Made by a program: the position numbers and the translations under genes. A DNA stretch of 64,000 bases from Stenocarpella maydis (taxonomy: Eukaryota; Ascomycota; Sordariomycetes; Diaporthales; Diaporthaceae). The stretch spans positions 56,751 through 120,750 of the forward strand of contig NQMI01000138.1 of NCBI GenBank assembly GCA_002270565.1, in the 5' to 3' direction. Below the pieces are notes generated by a model. It did not search any database, was not told where the DNA came from, and was given only the letters and a program-made list of their open reading frames with translations. How positions within the stretch are numbered: the first letter of the stretch is position 1; each line of letters opens with the position of its first letter. Shown here in pieces: positions 1-13,536 of the stretch.

Positions 1-125
1 GACCGTCAGCAACTCGTCATGTTCTCACCACTAAGACCCAGTTCATCGCCAAATAGTGCAAACTGCACGAAGCTCATACCGAGGGAAAATATATGACTTT
101 ACACGGGACACCGGGTGATGGCAAC

Positions 126-621
126 CTACAAATGCAAGCGGCAATTGCCAACCGTGGTATCGTGACCAACCGAAGAGACCTGGTTGTTCAGGTCCGACGC
201 AAGGGGGACTACACAGTTGTTCGGTGTTAGCTTCGAATAACAATCGCGGTCCTGATTCCCAGACAATGGACCAGGTTCTGATGATATACAGAGATGTTGG
301 GCAGTGGGGCTCAGGGAGTCTTACCACAGACGTTGATCGGAGTACTGATGTGAACACAATACCCACTCCAATAGCTCTAGCATCGATACAAAGATAAACG
401 CCAGGGTCTCTCTTTGCAACTCCTCGAGCTAGCTTGGTGTTACTAGTGATAGTTTCGTTACGGATTTCCTCAGGGATGTCATCGGGGTGGATAGCCGTCA
501 CAACAACACCTTCAGGATAGGTCATAGGGAGAAGAGGGTGGCGCGCAAGTGTTGTGTTCACAACGGCAGCAGTTGCAGCCTTTGAGGCCACGGTGACAAG
601 AAAGGCGGCAATGAGTTGCAT
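126..621 (-). pseudogene. small secreted cysteine protein, frame-broken
   Basis: The start chosen is the ATG at 621, which opens with a good signal peptide (MQLIAAFLVTVASKAATAA). The frame then runs through a short pro-like region with an N-glycosylation site to VYLCIDA. From there the natural continuation (YWSGYCVHIS, then an intron at 324-278 with GTAAGA donor and CAG acceptor, then DCYSKLTPNNC and SDLNNQVSSVG) lies in a different frame, so about one base is missing near 372-378. It ends at TAG 128-126. The YW-G-YC, NC and DLN-QVSS-G pattern resembles small secreted ascomycete proteins with a crystallin-like repeat. No enzymatic role can be read. It could be a real pseudogene or a single-base sequence error. 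Confidence 0.5.
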
Positions 622-3600
622 GTTGTCTTTATAGCTGGCTCGTGATGTTGAACTTGACGGGATTAGGATGAGTGGGCTGGGGATGAAACTTGCAGATTCT
701 GTTTTCTGGTTTGGGTCGAAGCTGGGCAAGACCTTTTATACTCAGTTTCCAAGAAGGCAATCTGAATAGAATTAGATAGACTAGGTATATCGGTAATGGA
801 GCGTTCATCTTCCTCCGTCGGATGGATACGGTGCTTCTGCTCCCTATTCGATAGTATCCTGCTAATTTTCCTCGACCGGTGTCCCCATTGAGAATCTTCG
901 TTCGCAGGACACTTTGTCAACGCTGAAAATATCTCTGTGGCGGCGCAGTGTCTCGCCAGCTCTAACCTAGGGCCAAATGACACGTAATAAGAAAACAGCT
1001 TACGATGCTTTTCCCCATGCACCCCGCGCTCTCTAGTACCTAGGCATGAACAGCAAATTATTAATAAAAAGTGGAAATGAGCACACTGATGTCAGTAATA
1101 CATGATGACTTGAGCCTGATCTTTAGGGAGCACATCGAGTGATTTGTATTGGACTCGCACCAAATATTTGAACGTTGAAGGGCTACACGGGTACGACATC
1201 TTGGTTCTCAAAGACTCCTTAACACCTTGAACCAGTATCTCTGACTCTCTGTTACCTAGGTATTTGGCAGCCGCTCCATATGGCCCTATATGTTTTGTAG
1301 AACAGAGCGGTGAACACTTCGGATCTCACCCCACCTAGATGCGCATCGTAGCGATTATGAGTTAGTCTGCATTAGTGATTCAGCTGGAGCTCTTTCTCGC
1401 TGGCCTCACTTCCTTCCTACTTGGATTAGTGCCAACTTACAAAAGTTCTAGGCAGCCATCTTCGATAGATGGCCTACATTTCCCTCCATGTGCGTACCTA
1501 GGTATTGCAGCGTCAGGCCAGGCTACGAGATACGTAATGCATATTCGTAATGAGATATATCTTCCTTTTGAGCCTAGCTAACCAGACTGTATAGTGACGA
1601 CACAGGATTGGATTTCAAAACATATAATTGAACTCACTGTAAGATTCCGAACAACTCGATAGCAATATAACTATTAGGTATACAACACGCTCTATAATTA
1701 TCGCGTGAGCTGCGGTTTAAGCTGAATCCATTTGTGTTAACAGGTATGCTTGAATAGCAATGGGTCATGCCTGAGGGATTGTCTATCTGCCTGCATTAGT
1801 GCTCCAGCAACTTCTCACCGGCTTTCGTACACCTGTCTTCCTTCGGTCCCCTTTGGATCCGCAACATGCGCTGTTCTGCGCAAAGACCTAGACAGATATC
1901 ATAGTGATCTGCGGCCTGTCAAGGAGACCAGATGCAGGAAGCATCGCTCACTGGCAGTCTGTACTTAACCAGTAAGTTCGCCCTCGAGGGGCTTAGTGAG
2001 GCGCTGGCGAAGAAGAAGCGGAGTTAGAAGTCTCAGAAATATCCATGTAAATAAGCGTGCATTCTGAAAAAGTTTCCCACTGGCATCGCAAACCCCGAGA
2101 GATGAGCTGCCCATAGACTGATGAGGTACCAGTCTCTGGTGCTGGTAAGCACCTTGCTACCCCAGGCAGGGATGCCGAGGTCATCTTCCAGGTCGTGGCC
2201 GGCCAAAGATGAGGCGGGGAGACTCTAATGGGAGTCCTGCCTTTGTACAAGGATGCGGTGACCAGAATTGGACCTGAGACCCAATGTCAACTGGTGTGAG
2301 CTGGACTTGTCGGCTGCGATGGACGTGGCTTTTATTTAGTACGGACTTTTGACATCACGGAGGCCTTGCACCAAGCAAGTTCAAAGTTTGAGCCGCCTTG
2401 ATGATGTGCTACCCAAGATTGCCATTCCTATTTCATGGCCTTGAATAACTTAATGCTTCGAGGCAGATACCTCGGCCTGTGGAGAGAATCAATTCCATTC
2501 CCTCCTCAGTTCGCCACCTCGAGTGCTGCAGTCTTCAATCATGCCTTCCCACACAGCCCTATCACTTCGAATCTCAGTCAGATTGATGATCTCATAGACC
2601 TATTCCGCGGTGGGCGCCTGACTTCAAACATAATTTGCTGATAGGAAGGATTGAAGGTTGCTACATTTCCGTGTCATATGAATCCGTTGTTCGTACCTCT
2701 CCACTGATTTCAGCTGTCTCAAAGCAGGAGTCGGGACTGGAAGACCAAAAGCAATGTCCTTCAACCACTTGCTTCATATCTACAACGCTTCTGTTTCCGG
2801 ACAAGGTACCTAGGTAGCTAAAGAAACTTTAGGCAAACAGTCATGGCACGCATTGGCTGCTGTGGTCTGTGCCATAGCACCTAAGGAGCCAGGTGCGAAT
2901 GAAGTCAAAAATTGAAGGAGAGCTTGGGGAAGGGCCCTTGGTGCGGAACACTTGTTTTGCGTGGAACATTTACCAAGCCTATACACTGTATATGCCATTC
3001 TTCACCCAACCCATTGCCCTGCCACCTGGGAGCACACCCTTAAGATGGATCGAAAAAGCCTTGTACGCTGGATACAATTGTATCGCTGAACGCATTAGCC
3101 CATTCTGCCGAGTCTCTCTTGCACTTGGTGATCTGAGGCACGAGTTGGATCATCTTGCTTGTCCTCAAAATTCCTCAGCGGCGGCTATCCTCGCAAAGAG
3201 GCAATGCGGAGGACTGCCGCTGCGACTTTGTCATCAGCATCCCACGTTCGGTTGCGATACCCCCACGAGAAATGATACGGTCGACAGCAGCGATATGAAG
3301 TTCGGCGCGATCTTCCGGCGCTCGCGCCTGTCGTGGCCAAAATGTACACTTGCCTCCCCCCTCTTGCACCCCTACACCACTTCTCGAGTTCGTGTTGACA
3401 TTCAGTCTAGCCTCCAACGCTTTTGACGGCAGGGTCACAGCGCGGGCACACTGCCAGTCATGGCATGGCCAGCGTCTCATAGACCGGTTTTGGTCGGAAT
3501 AAAGTGGGGGCTACATGTATGAGGGTGAGGCTCCTCGAACGCAGATTTGCAAAGTCTCATGCATATACGAAGCCTGTGTCTTGGCCAGCGCTACGTTGCT

Positions 3601-6600
3601 TATTGGACTAGGCTTCCGGGTAGTCCTCAGCTGTGTCTTTATTGCTGTACTCCAAGCTTATCGAAATCGCCCAAAATCAGAAATGGGTGATACCGTGTAA
3701 GGCTGTATATAGCTGCCCTTTACTTAAGTATAGGATCACATGAAGATACGAGCCCAGCTTTGAAATGCTACCGAGTCAAAAGAGGTTATTTATTTTAGAG
3801 TTAAAACGCGGAAGCATGTGGAGGACCGGCCATCCCGAAGCACGGCGCCGGCGCCACCCGGACATGAGCTTGACTGCTCGAGGAAACTTGTGTCAGCAGT
3901 GTTGAGGGGGCTTCTCGAGTGGATATGTGGACAACGCTTGCCGGAGCCAATCCTTTTGTCCAGCTAGGGCTGGAGCATACTGGTAACGAGCGGACTTTGG
4001 ACAGTGGCTGACGCAATGAAGCTTGGCAGGCGAGCTGCAAGGTGCAGATTCCGCCCCGGAAGACTTGCAGATGTGAAGAGAAAAGAAGCAAATCACACAG
4101 TTCACAGCACACCCCCCCTTGTCAGCATGAGGCTTCTTGGACTTGCAGCGAAAGGGACCTGGCGGCTCTGATGCCGTCCTCCCGCAATGACCCTTGCGTA
4201 TTTCCAATGTTACCTAGGTAGACAAGCTAGCTGCAAGAGCAGTTCACGAGCATGTGAGATTCCGTGGCACCTGCATGGACATGCGGAATCGTGTCCGCCC
4301 TGGAAATCGAATGGAACGAAAACGGACCGGACGATGAGAGCTACGAGAATCTCACCAGCCCCCTACGCATGAAAATGGCGAATATTGCCAGTCTAGCATG
4401 AGCAGCAACCCGTGATCTGACTTGTTTGGGGCGGATGCTGACACTCCTATCTGGCCCCGGTTCTAGAACACTTTCGTGTGGCGCCGCGACTCGTTTTAAG
4501 CCTCCTTCCACCTTTTATTTCGTGACCAGCCCCACCGACCACATGGTTCATATACTTGTTACAGTGTCACGGCTAAATCGTGATTGATGGAAACAATGGC
4601 GTGCAGTGTATGGCTAGCCGAGGCCTGAAGATCACTTGCTCGGGATTCGCAGACAACAGACAGCGCCGGAGGTCGCCTGGTAAAGTGGGCTTTGAACCTT
4701 GTCAGAGATCGTCTTTGGGGGTTCCAGACTCCCAGCAGGTGTGCCAGATGATGCAGACTCACTGAAGGGCAAAACCTGCCCATTGACCATGATTGACCAT
4801 GTCTGAGAGGAACCACTGCAAGGGACAAGACAGGGAGGTCTCTAAAAGTCTCATAGTCAACCTCTTTGCTGCACCCGAGTTTATCGGTGCCTTCTGGTTT
4901 ACAAATCACAACAGAATATGGCCAGCATGATGGTCTACTTAGACGTATCGCAAGGAGTGCGGTATTGACAGCGGCTCCGGGGCGGTTGGGCTCACAGTAC
5001 GTCAACTGGTCTGTTGAAGTGTCGTGGTCAGGCTTCCGAGCACTGAGCCAATCCGATGAGGCGCACTGTGTCCCGAGAGAGGAGTCTCGGGCCGGATTCC
5101 GGTACTGCAGACCCGCACTTGATATCTTTCTTAGCCCAGCCCGGCCGGGGTCCGGGGATGGGCAGTATGATCAGCACCTCGTCCATCTTGCACAAGAAGC
5201 ACCGTACAGCATTCACGTTTCACCGGAACGAGGCCAGACGGTCCTAAGGCCCTGCACAAGCTACATAGGAGCAGCTGAGACCGTCGCAGTAGGGAGGGCA
5301 ACATTTAAAGCTGCATCAAGTCTGGGCGTCGCACTGCTTATGTACACTACTCTGGTGCCATGCACAGCACCGGTGTGTATCGTCGGCGGCGGCTGGTGAG
5401 AGCCGCCGGGACTAAAAGCCGCCTCGTGGACAAGGATTCCCTTTCCCAGCCCTGTGTTTCTTGCCGTCAGTCCCGAAAGGGCCATGGCCTGCATCCAGGA
5501 ACGTCGGCCAGGGCTGCCACACCCTGTCACCCATCACCTCCCATCTGCCCTGCCCTGCACTGCGGTCATTGGAGGGGAAGCAGGAAACGCCCCGAGTGGC
5601 GTTCCTACTGCGTGCTCCGCATCCTACTTACACAAGCTTCGAGAAGAGTTCCCCTTTGAGCGGTCGAGTTCCGCCCCCGGAACACGGCACGGCCTCTTTG
5701 ACCATCACCCTTGAGCAGGCATTGACGAGCGAGGCCGCTCATTCTTCCCTTGTGGATATAATACACAGTATCATCAGTATCTCGGTCCCCGCTGCAGACG
5801 AGAAGGACCAGTTCATGGATATCTGGGCCCGGGCAGGTTCCCCTCATCGGCACTGCGAACCATATCATACCACCGCTGATACGGTCCGTTCCTACCGATC
5901 TGACTGTGCCCTGTTGTGAGCCGCCACTAATTGCATCTATAAGGCATCGGCAGTCAAGTGACGGTCTCAGATGCAACGCCAATGGTCCTGGCATGGTCCA
6001 TCCCTACTCCACACGCCGGCCCTCCTCCGCTATCCTTCGTCTTCAGGCCAGCTCTCTTGGCTCAATCAATGGCGTCGATCCACAATGAGCATCGGCCGGG
6101 CGTGTCCTGCGGGCTAATATCACATCATGTATACGGCTTTTCAAGGTTCTTATCCGTCATATTTCGTGTTGATGAGACAGATACGACATATCGGGCGTAT
6201 GAAACGCACCCTGGTGCCAAGGACGGATCTTTATGGCACTTGAGCTCTTACTCGATGGCTTTCCCGAACAATTTATTTGGGGCGGCTAAATCTCGGCCGG
6301 GGTGGAGGCGTCATGCTCCGGACTGGCTGATCCATCGCGTACAACTTATATAGATGTCAGGTCATCCCCGTGACTTGCTCCGGGTGGGTGTGTTGGTTCC
6401 AGTCCCAGCAACAAATTATCCAGCCCAGCCTTGTGCGAGTGACAAGGCGTCGGTTGGTGTTCCTTGGTTCTTCTTATCTCTTGGGGAGAGGGTTTAGAAA
6501 CACCTGACACTCGTTCGCAACTCTCGAACAGGAAGCAATACTGTTGAGCATGTGTTTGGATCCTCCGTTTGGTGTCAACTACTCGCACATCAGTCCGGGC

Positions 6601-6636
6601 ACTACAATATTGGTTTGATTTAAACAGGTGCAAGCC
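622..6636. other. intergenic, no supported gene
   Basis: Open frames here are short, overlap each other on both strands and show no recognisable domain. From 1 to 4.5 kb the DNA is mixed or AT-leaning. From 4.6 to 6.3 kb it is stop-poor and carries several competing frames, none convincing. Four exact copies of the palindrome TACCTAGGTA lie here (1253, 1495, 2807, 4211). The last kilobase should hold the promoter of the GH3 gene. Confidence 0.6.
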
Positions 6637-9600
6637 ATGATGGCTATCATATCGGATGTTGCGAGGGAGATGGCCCTGGACAGCGACGTGGATGCCGACG
6701 CTTCGCCCTTGGGCCTTGAGAGCGCCAGAACAGTATCAACTCCTGACACGGAGCTGACCCCACCAGAGAGCCCTGTCCAGGAGCATCGAAGCCATCTCTC
6801 GAGACTATGGGCCAAGAAGAAGCTGTGCCAGCTCACTCAAGAAGAGAAGGTGAGTAAAGGACCCTTGCGCGGGGGAACCACCCAATGAGCACCGCTGATA
6901 CCTTCCAGGTGTCACTCCTCACTGCTGCGGACTTTTGGAGGACGAAAGCCATCCCCGAGAAAGGCATCCCCGCGGCAAAAACCAGTGATGGGCCGAACGG
7001 CGCCCGTGGAGGAATCTTCGTCGGCGGCACAAAGGTGAGCTCCACCACATACAAACTGCAAAAGGCCGTGGAAGCATTCTAAGTGACACCCAGGCAGCAT
7101 TATTTCCCTGCGGTGTGTCACTAGCAGCAACGTGGAACCAGGACCTGCTTTACGAAGTCGGGCAGCACCTCGCGGATGAGGTCAAGGCGAGGTCTGCCCA
7201 TATCCTGCTTGCACCTACTGTTTGCATGCACCGTCATCCTCTGGGAGGCAGAAACTTCGAGTCCTTCTCAGAAGATCCGCTCCTCACGGGGAAGCTCGCG
7301 GCGCAGTACATCCTGGGTCTTCAGCAGAAGGGCGTCGCTGCCACCATCAAGCGTTTGTAATGCTGAGATGAGGAATTAGCGTGAAATACTGCTGACACAT
7401 CGGGCAGACTTTGTCGGCAATGAGCAGGAGACTCACCGGCTCACTATAAATTCCATCGTGCAGGAGCGGGCGCTGAGGGAGCTGTATCTCAAGCCGTTCG
7501 AAATTGCCGTGCGCGAGGCCAATCCGTGGGGCATCATGTCCTCGTATAACCTCGTTAATGGCATTCATGCGGACATGAACACGTTCACTCTCAAAGACAT
7601 TTTGCGAGGTGAGTGGGGATACGACGGGTAAGTTTCTTTTCCTATAGAAACGCTGAAAAAAACGAGCCGCAGCTAACTCCCCGCGCAGCACGGTGATTTC
7701 GGACTGGGGTGGCGTGAACTCGTCCGTGGAGTCAATCGTGGCAGGGTGTGACATTGAATTCCCGTTTTCGACCAAATGGAGGTTTGGAAAAGTCCTTGAC
7801 GCGGTCAAGGAAGGGAAGATCGCTCAGGCGGACATAGACCAAGCTGCTGAGAACGCGCTGGCCCTGGTCTACCGAGTCACGGGCGGTGAGGCATATACGG
7901 AGGAGCCAGAGAGACAAGACAATCGGCCGGAAACGCGGGCGCTGATCAGGGAGGCCGGGGCCCAAGGCCTGACGCTCCTTAAGAATGAGGGCGGCATCCT
8001 ACCGATCAACCCGAAAACTGCGAAGCTGGCTGTCATCGGTCCGAATGCCAACCGCGCGATTGCTGGAGGAGGGGGGAGTGCCAGTCTAAACCCCTACTAC
8101 AACACACTGCCCTTGGACAGCATCAAGAAGGCTGCGGGGCAGGATGTGATGTACGCACAGGGCTGCCATATCAACAAGTGGCTTCCTGTAGCATCCCCAT
8201 ACTGCAAAACGGAGGACGGGACGCAGGGGGTCACAATCGACTGGTTCGCAGGAGACAAGTTCCAGGGGTCACCGGTTGTGCAGCAGAAAAGGACCAACAC
8301 AGACCTCTTCCTGTGGGACTCGGCGCCGCTCTCAGAGGTCGGGCCGGAATGGTCGGCAGTCGCGAAGACGTCCTTGGTACCGACGATATCAGGAAGACAC
8401 ACCATCAGCTTCATGAGCGTCGGGCCTGGAAGGCTGTACGTCGACGGCAGGCTCGCCCTGGATCTGTGGGACTGGACCGAGGAGGGCGAGGCCATGTTCG
8501 ACGGCTCGGTGGACTACCTCGTCGAGGTCGACATGGAGGCCGGCAAGGCGGTAGGGCTCAAGGTGGAGATGACGAACGAGCTGCGGCCCATCTCGAAGCA
8601 GAAGCAGTTCAACATGACGCACAAGTACGGGGGCTGCCGCATCGGCTTCAAGCAGGAGGACAAGGTCGACTATCTCCAGGAGGCCGTCGAGGCGGCGAGG
8701 CAGGCCGATGTTGCTGTTGTCATTATCGGTCTCGATGCGGAGTGGGAGTCGGAGGGCTATGACAGGCAGACGATGGACCTGCCGTCGGATGGGAGCCAGG
8801 ACCGCCTGGTGGAGGCTGTCGCCAAGGCGAACCCAAACACTGTTGTCGTGAACCAGTCCGGCTCGCCGGTGACGATGCCCTGGGTTGACGAGGTGCCTGC
8901 GATCATCCAGGCGTGGTATCAGGGCCAGGAGGCCGGCAATGCGCTGGCGGACGTCCTGTTCGGCCTCAAGAACCCCAGCGGGAAACTTCCGGTAAGGCCC
9001 CTGGCCCGCTCCCCGTCGCTGTCTGTGTGAAGCTGCATACTAACCGTCTCAGTGCACGTTCCCCAGGTCGCTCGCAGACACTCCGGCGTACCACAACTGG
9101 CCGGGCGAGAACCTCGACGTCGTCTACGGCGAGGGGCTATACATCGGATACCGGCACTACGAGCGGGCCAACATCGCGCCGCTCTTCCCCTTTGGCCACG
9201 GGCTGTCCTACACGACGTTCGAGTACGGGCGGCCGTCGCTCAGCTCCAGGGTCCTCTCCGAGGGGGGCCCGCGCTGGAGCTGGTGGTGGCGGTGAGCAAC
9301 GTCGGCGGCGCGGACGGGTTCGAGACGGTGCAGGTGTACGTGCGCGACGAGAGGTCGAGGCTGCCGCGGCCCGAGAAGGAGCTGGTGTCGTTCGAGAAGG
9401 TGTTCCTCGAGAGGGACCAGACGCGGCACCTCTGCATCCGGCTCGACAAGCATGCCGTCGGGTACTATGACACGTCGCTGAGGGCGTGGGTTGCTGAGGA
9501 GGGGAGGTTTGAGGTCCTCATAGGGGCGTCTTCGGCTGATATCAGGTTGGTCCCCCTCGTCTGTCTTGTGTTGGTCTCTTGCGGGATATTATGAGTCCGC

Positions 9601-9667
9601 TAACGCTGTCTTGTGCAGGCGAAAAATATCGTTCGAGGTCAAGGAGTCATTCACCTGGGTCTTCTAA
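6637..9667 (+). CDS. GH3 beta-glucosidase with PA14 insert
   Basis: Hydrolyses terminal beta-D-glucosides. The model has seven exons, with introns at 6850-6908, 7035-7093, 7353-7407, 7628-7688, 8992-9052 and 9546-9618, all GT-AG. Coding is about 887 residues. The nucleophile is Asp278 in VISDWGG. The acid/base is probably Glu628 in WESEGYD, by analogy with PA14-type GH3 enzymes. A PA14 domain occupies roughly residues 445-590, and a fibronectin III-like domain ends in FEVKESFTWVF. There is no signal peptide, so an intracellular enzyme is likely. The frame breaks once, at the G6 run 9263-9268: codons before it are in one frame and ALELVVAVSNVGG is in another. This suggests a one-base undercall or a real frameshift. 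The start is the first of two adjacent ATGs; a later Met is possible. Confidence 0.88.
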
Positions 9668-11218
9668 CACGTTGCTGTTTAAACCCGCGCCAGGCTGGAT
9701 CTACCTAAATTGTCACGATTGATCGGCTCGCGATACCTCTTCAATACATTCCTTATAATAATACCTCTTGAATGAACGGGTACGAGGGAACAATGACATT
9801 TTAGATGCATGTGCGGAAGGGTTCCGTTACGCGGCACACACACACACACACACACACCAAGACATCTGGGGGCTGCTTTGCTCTTGGCTGTCTTAGCAAT
9901 TTTATTTTTACTTTTTCTTGCTTATTCCCTCACTGTACCACACACACACACACATATATATATACACCTATTTTAGGGCCTTTTTGTGTGGACTGGGCGG
10001 CGGACAGGTATTCGGGAGGGCAAGGTAGAGAGAGCTTTGGCTGTGTCTGTGAGAAGACGACTCAGAGCACATGCAACATGCTCGATGAGAACACGATGCA
10101 GCATCTGCCTTGTTGGCGTATCGGACGTGCAAGTCAGTCAGTGGCCAAGGTTGGTCGGGTGCAGTTGAATGAAGCGCATTGGTTGGCTGTGGTGCTGTCC
10201 CCGCTGCGGTGCCGAGTATCCGCGTAGTCGAAGGGGGAGGCCGATTTTCCCAGATGTGGGTGCCGTCTTTGCTTGGCCACAACTGACAGATGGCCGTCTT
10301 TTCTGTGCGCTGTGATGATGCTCGGGGCCTACCAGCGAAGGTCTAGAAACCATTTTCTGGTCTGCTGACCGTCAAGGTCTTCCAGTCAGTAGTAGATGTG
10401 GGCTTGTCTTGCGAGGAAAGCCAAGGCTGCCCTGGGTGACACGCCTCAGACAAGCTGGGATGGATGCACGCATGGGTACCTGGACCGCGATGCATAACAA
10501 GGCTTCTACTACGACTTTACATTTGACTTCAATAGTGCTAGGTCAATGCATATGTGCCGTGTTTGCTGTTGCTCTTGGTGTTGCTGTTGCTGTGCTGCTA
10601 CAGATAATAGGCAGGACGAGCCTCGGTTCTCTGAGTCGAGATCAGCTCTCATCTACCGCGACTAATTAATTATTGAATGGCCAAGCTGTCGCGCTGCTGG
10701 CCCGTGTAAGGGGTAGCGTGTCTACTTTGCAGCTTTGTCAGTCAATGAGACATGGTTTATTAGTGGCCACTTTAGCTGCATGTAGTGTAGCTCTCCACCC
10801 CCGAGAGACCTGCGTGTCACCGAAACCTTCTCTTGACACTTCAGCCCTGTACTTCTTTTATTATTAGTATTAATTAGGTTATTATTATTATTTACATTAT
10901 TTACATTATTTTTGTTCCTCCCAGGTCCCAAGTCACCCCATCCACCCAGCTCGCCAGAACTACGGGCCAGGGGTCCTCATCGGGCTTGCCATCCCGCCTA
11001 TGGGCTTTTTTCATGGTACCCTTCCTACTGTAAACACTTGGGCAGGCTGGATTCGCGGCATGGCTGTCAGACAAGGGCCACCAGTACCGCCCATAGCATA
11101 CATAGTATACACGCACACACGAACGACACCCGTGTCTCGACCACACTCTGCTCGCATCTCCATCCCAACACCGACCTGACCTACTGCAGCCCGTTCTGCC
11201 TCGTATGCTAGCCGTGTC
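9668..11218. other. intergenic between GH3 and Ted1-like gene
   Basis: No gene is supported. It contains two CA-type microsatellites, T-rich and TTA/TTG-rich stretches near 10860-10915, and a GC-rich stretch just upstream of the next ATG that is probably 5' leader. Confidence 0.6.
9835..9966. repeat. two CA microsatellites
   Basis: A CA run of about 24 bp lies at 9835-9858. A compound CA/TA run lies at about 9941-9966. Both are in the 3' flank of the beta-glucosidase gene. Confidence 0.9.
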
Positions 11219-13536
11219 ATGGCTGGCTACACCGGCAACGGCAGTGGCGGCCCCTCCTCATCGTCGACCGGCTATGCTCCCCACGCCCCGTCTAACCTCC
11301 GCCAGAACTACCCTCATCTCCAGGACGAGGACCCCGTAGGCGACTTCCTGCGCTTCCTCAGGCGCCAGGCTCAGTTCCTTCATCGTTTCTGGGACACCAC
11401 GGGGAAGAGGGCGGCGCTGGCCTTTTTGCTCAAGGCGGCGCACCAGCTGCGCAGGAACCTGTCCCTGCGTCGCCTTTCCAGTTTCCCGCACCTGCTGGTG
11501 CTCATATGGGCCGTGGTTCTGCTCTGGGGAGAGCGGTGGGTATTTCACACAAGGGTCGAGAGCTGTCATTGGAGTAATTGGGAGAAATGGGTAACTATTT
11601 CCTCTTCTACGCCCGCGCCGGGAGCCTACCTACCACATTGAAGCTGGAAGCTGACCAACACGTACTGTCTGTGTAGCCCTCTGGCGCCACGCCTCACCAC
11701 CTCATTCTCGTCGCCGACCCCCAACTGATCGATCCGCACTCTTACCCCGGGCGACCCTGGCCGATTAGCTCGTTAACCGTGACCGTCACCGACAACTACA
11801 TGCGCCGCTCGTACCGCCAATTACAAGAGCAGTTGCGTCCTGACACGGTCTTCTTCCTGGGAGACCTGTTCGATGGCGGGAGGGAGTGGCGGACCTTGCA
11901 CGGCGATTCACAGGATCCGAGCTGGAACCACCGACCAAAGGGTGAAGTAGGCTATGCGAAAAAGTGGAAGAAAAAGTACGGAGAGGACTTCTGGCTGAAG
12001 GAGTATGTGAGGTTCGTTGACCTGTTCGTTGACCCCTGGACCCTAGGCGGGACAGAAGCTGGGCGAGGCCAGGGAGTGAGGAGGCTGATTGCCAGTCTGC
12101 CGGGCAACCATGATCTGGGGTTCGGGTCCGAGGTCAAGGTGCCGGTGAGAGACCGGTTCGAGGCATATTTCGGGGACGTCAACAGAGTGGACGTCATCGC
12201 GAACCACACTTTTGTGTCGATAGACGCGGTCTCCCTGAGCGCCCGCTCCTCGGACGACAGGAGCAGAGGAGACCTGACAAGCATCTACAAGCCAACGGAG
12301 GATTTCCTGAACAAGGCGCAGCTATCGAAACGGAAAGCTGTCGAGCGCGAGCTACGGCGACTTCGCGGGGAGGTAGGAGAAGTGCCACACGAACACAAGA
12401 TTGAGGACGCGCTTTCGGCATCATTCAACGACATCCCGACACTGAACCCGGGCGAGGGCAAGGCGGAACTGCCAACAATACTGCTCTCGCATGTCCCCTT
12501 ATACCGGCCGCCAGGGACGCAGTGTGGGCCTATGCGAGAACACTGGCCGCCAGCGAACCCGTCGGACCCCGGGGCGCGAGACGATAGGAACGCGATTTCC
12601 GTATCCAGGGGCTACCAGTACCAGAACGTGCTCAACGAGGGCGATTCGATCGACGTGGTTGACAAGATCGGCAACATCAGTCATGCGTTCTCGGGCGATG
12701 ACCACGACTACTGCGAGTTGAGGCACGCCGACAATCAGGCGAATGTGAAGGAGATCACGGTCAAGAGCGTAAGCATGGCCATGGGAGTCCCGACGCCGGG
12801 TTTTGTCATGGTCAGCATGTACAATCCGATCGACACGGAAGGCAAGCCACTGTCGGGCAACCAGGAACACACGCTCCAGACGCACCTGTGCCTGCTGCCC
12901 AGCCAGCTGTCTACGTACGCCCGCTACGGTGGCTTCGCATTTGTCTGCGCCGTAGCACTCACGATACGGGCTTTCCTCGTGCCCATTCTGAACCTGCAGC
13001 CGTTTGCGCTCGAGCCGAGCGGGCCAGGGAGCAAGTCCCGGTCCTTCCTACCGACGCTCAAGGCGAAGCTGGACGACCATGACCCGGAGCAGGCCCAGTC
13101 CGGGTACGGATACGGGTCCTCTGGATCATCCTTCAACCCTGCCACACCACACCGGTCCGCTACGCGCGACAGGAGTGCATCCTTAACCCCGGGGGTCAGG
13201 GCGAACGGCCTCGCGGCGCAGGCCCGCAACGCGTCACCCAAGAGGCCGCAGACAGGAGGAGGGAATACCAAGGGCCTTGCGAGGCATAGCTCCAACAGGG
13301 AGAAGAATGGGGGCCGCTGGAGTGGCTGGGGCAACGGGCCCAAGATCGAGATCGACATTGGCGAGGATGACGAGTACTACTACGACGCGGGCAAGTCACG
13401 GTGGAAGGCGACCAGCTCGAGGAGGAGAGGCAGCAGGAACACACTGGCTATGGCGTGGAGGGAATTATGGACCACGGCGTGGAGGGTGTTATGGATGGTT
13501 GGGGGGTTCTGGCTGTGGTTGGCTTATAAAGGATGA
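11219..13536 (+). CDS. Ted1/Cdc1-type membrane metallophosphoesterase
   Basis: Predicted to remove ethanolamine phosphate from GPI-anchor glycans in the ER/Golgi, as Ted1, Cdc1 and PGAP5 do. Two exons, with an intron at 11591-11676 (phase 0), give 743 residues. The calcineurin-like metal motifs appear in order: ADPQ with Asp138, GDLFDGGR with Asp187, GNHD near 267-269, LLSHVPLYR with a His near 396, and SGDDHDYC near 464. There are hydrophobic helices at about residues 90-110, just after the catalytic domain (GGFAFVCAVALTIRAFLV), and at the C terminus (VGGFWLWLAY). A low-complexity Ser/Gly/Arg region lies between the last two helices. The assignment to Ted1 rather than Cdc1 is inference. The start is the first ATG after a stop-containing leader. 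Confidence 0.82.

Noticed and set aside
4866..6353. Several overlapping open frames on both strands
   Set aside because: Stop-poor sequence with mutually incompatible frames and no recognisable motif.
8178..8762. 194-codon plus-strand frame within the beta-glucosidase
   Set aside because: Shadow frame of a GC-rich exon with Arg/Gly composition.
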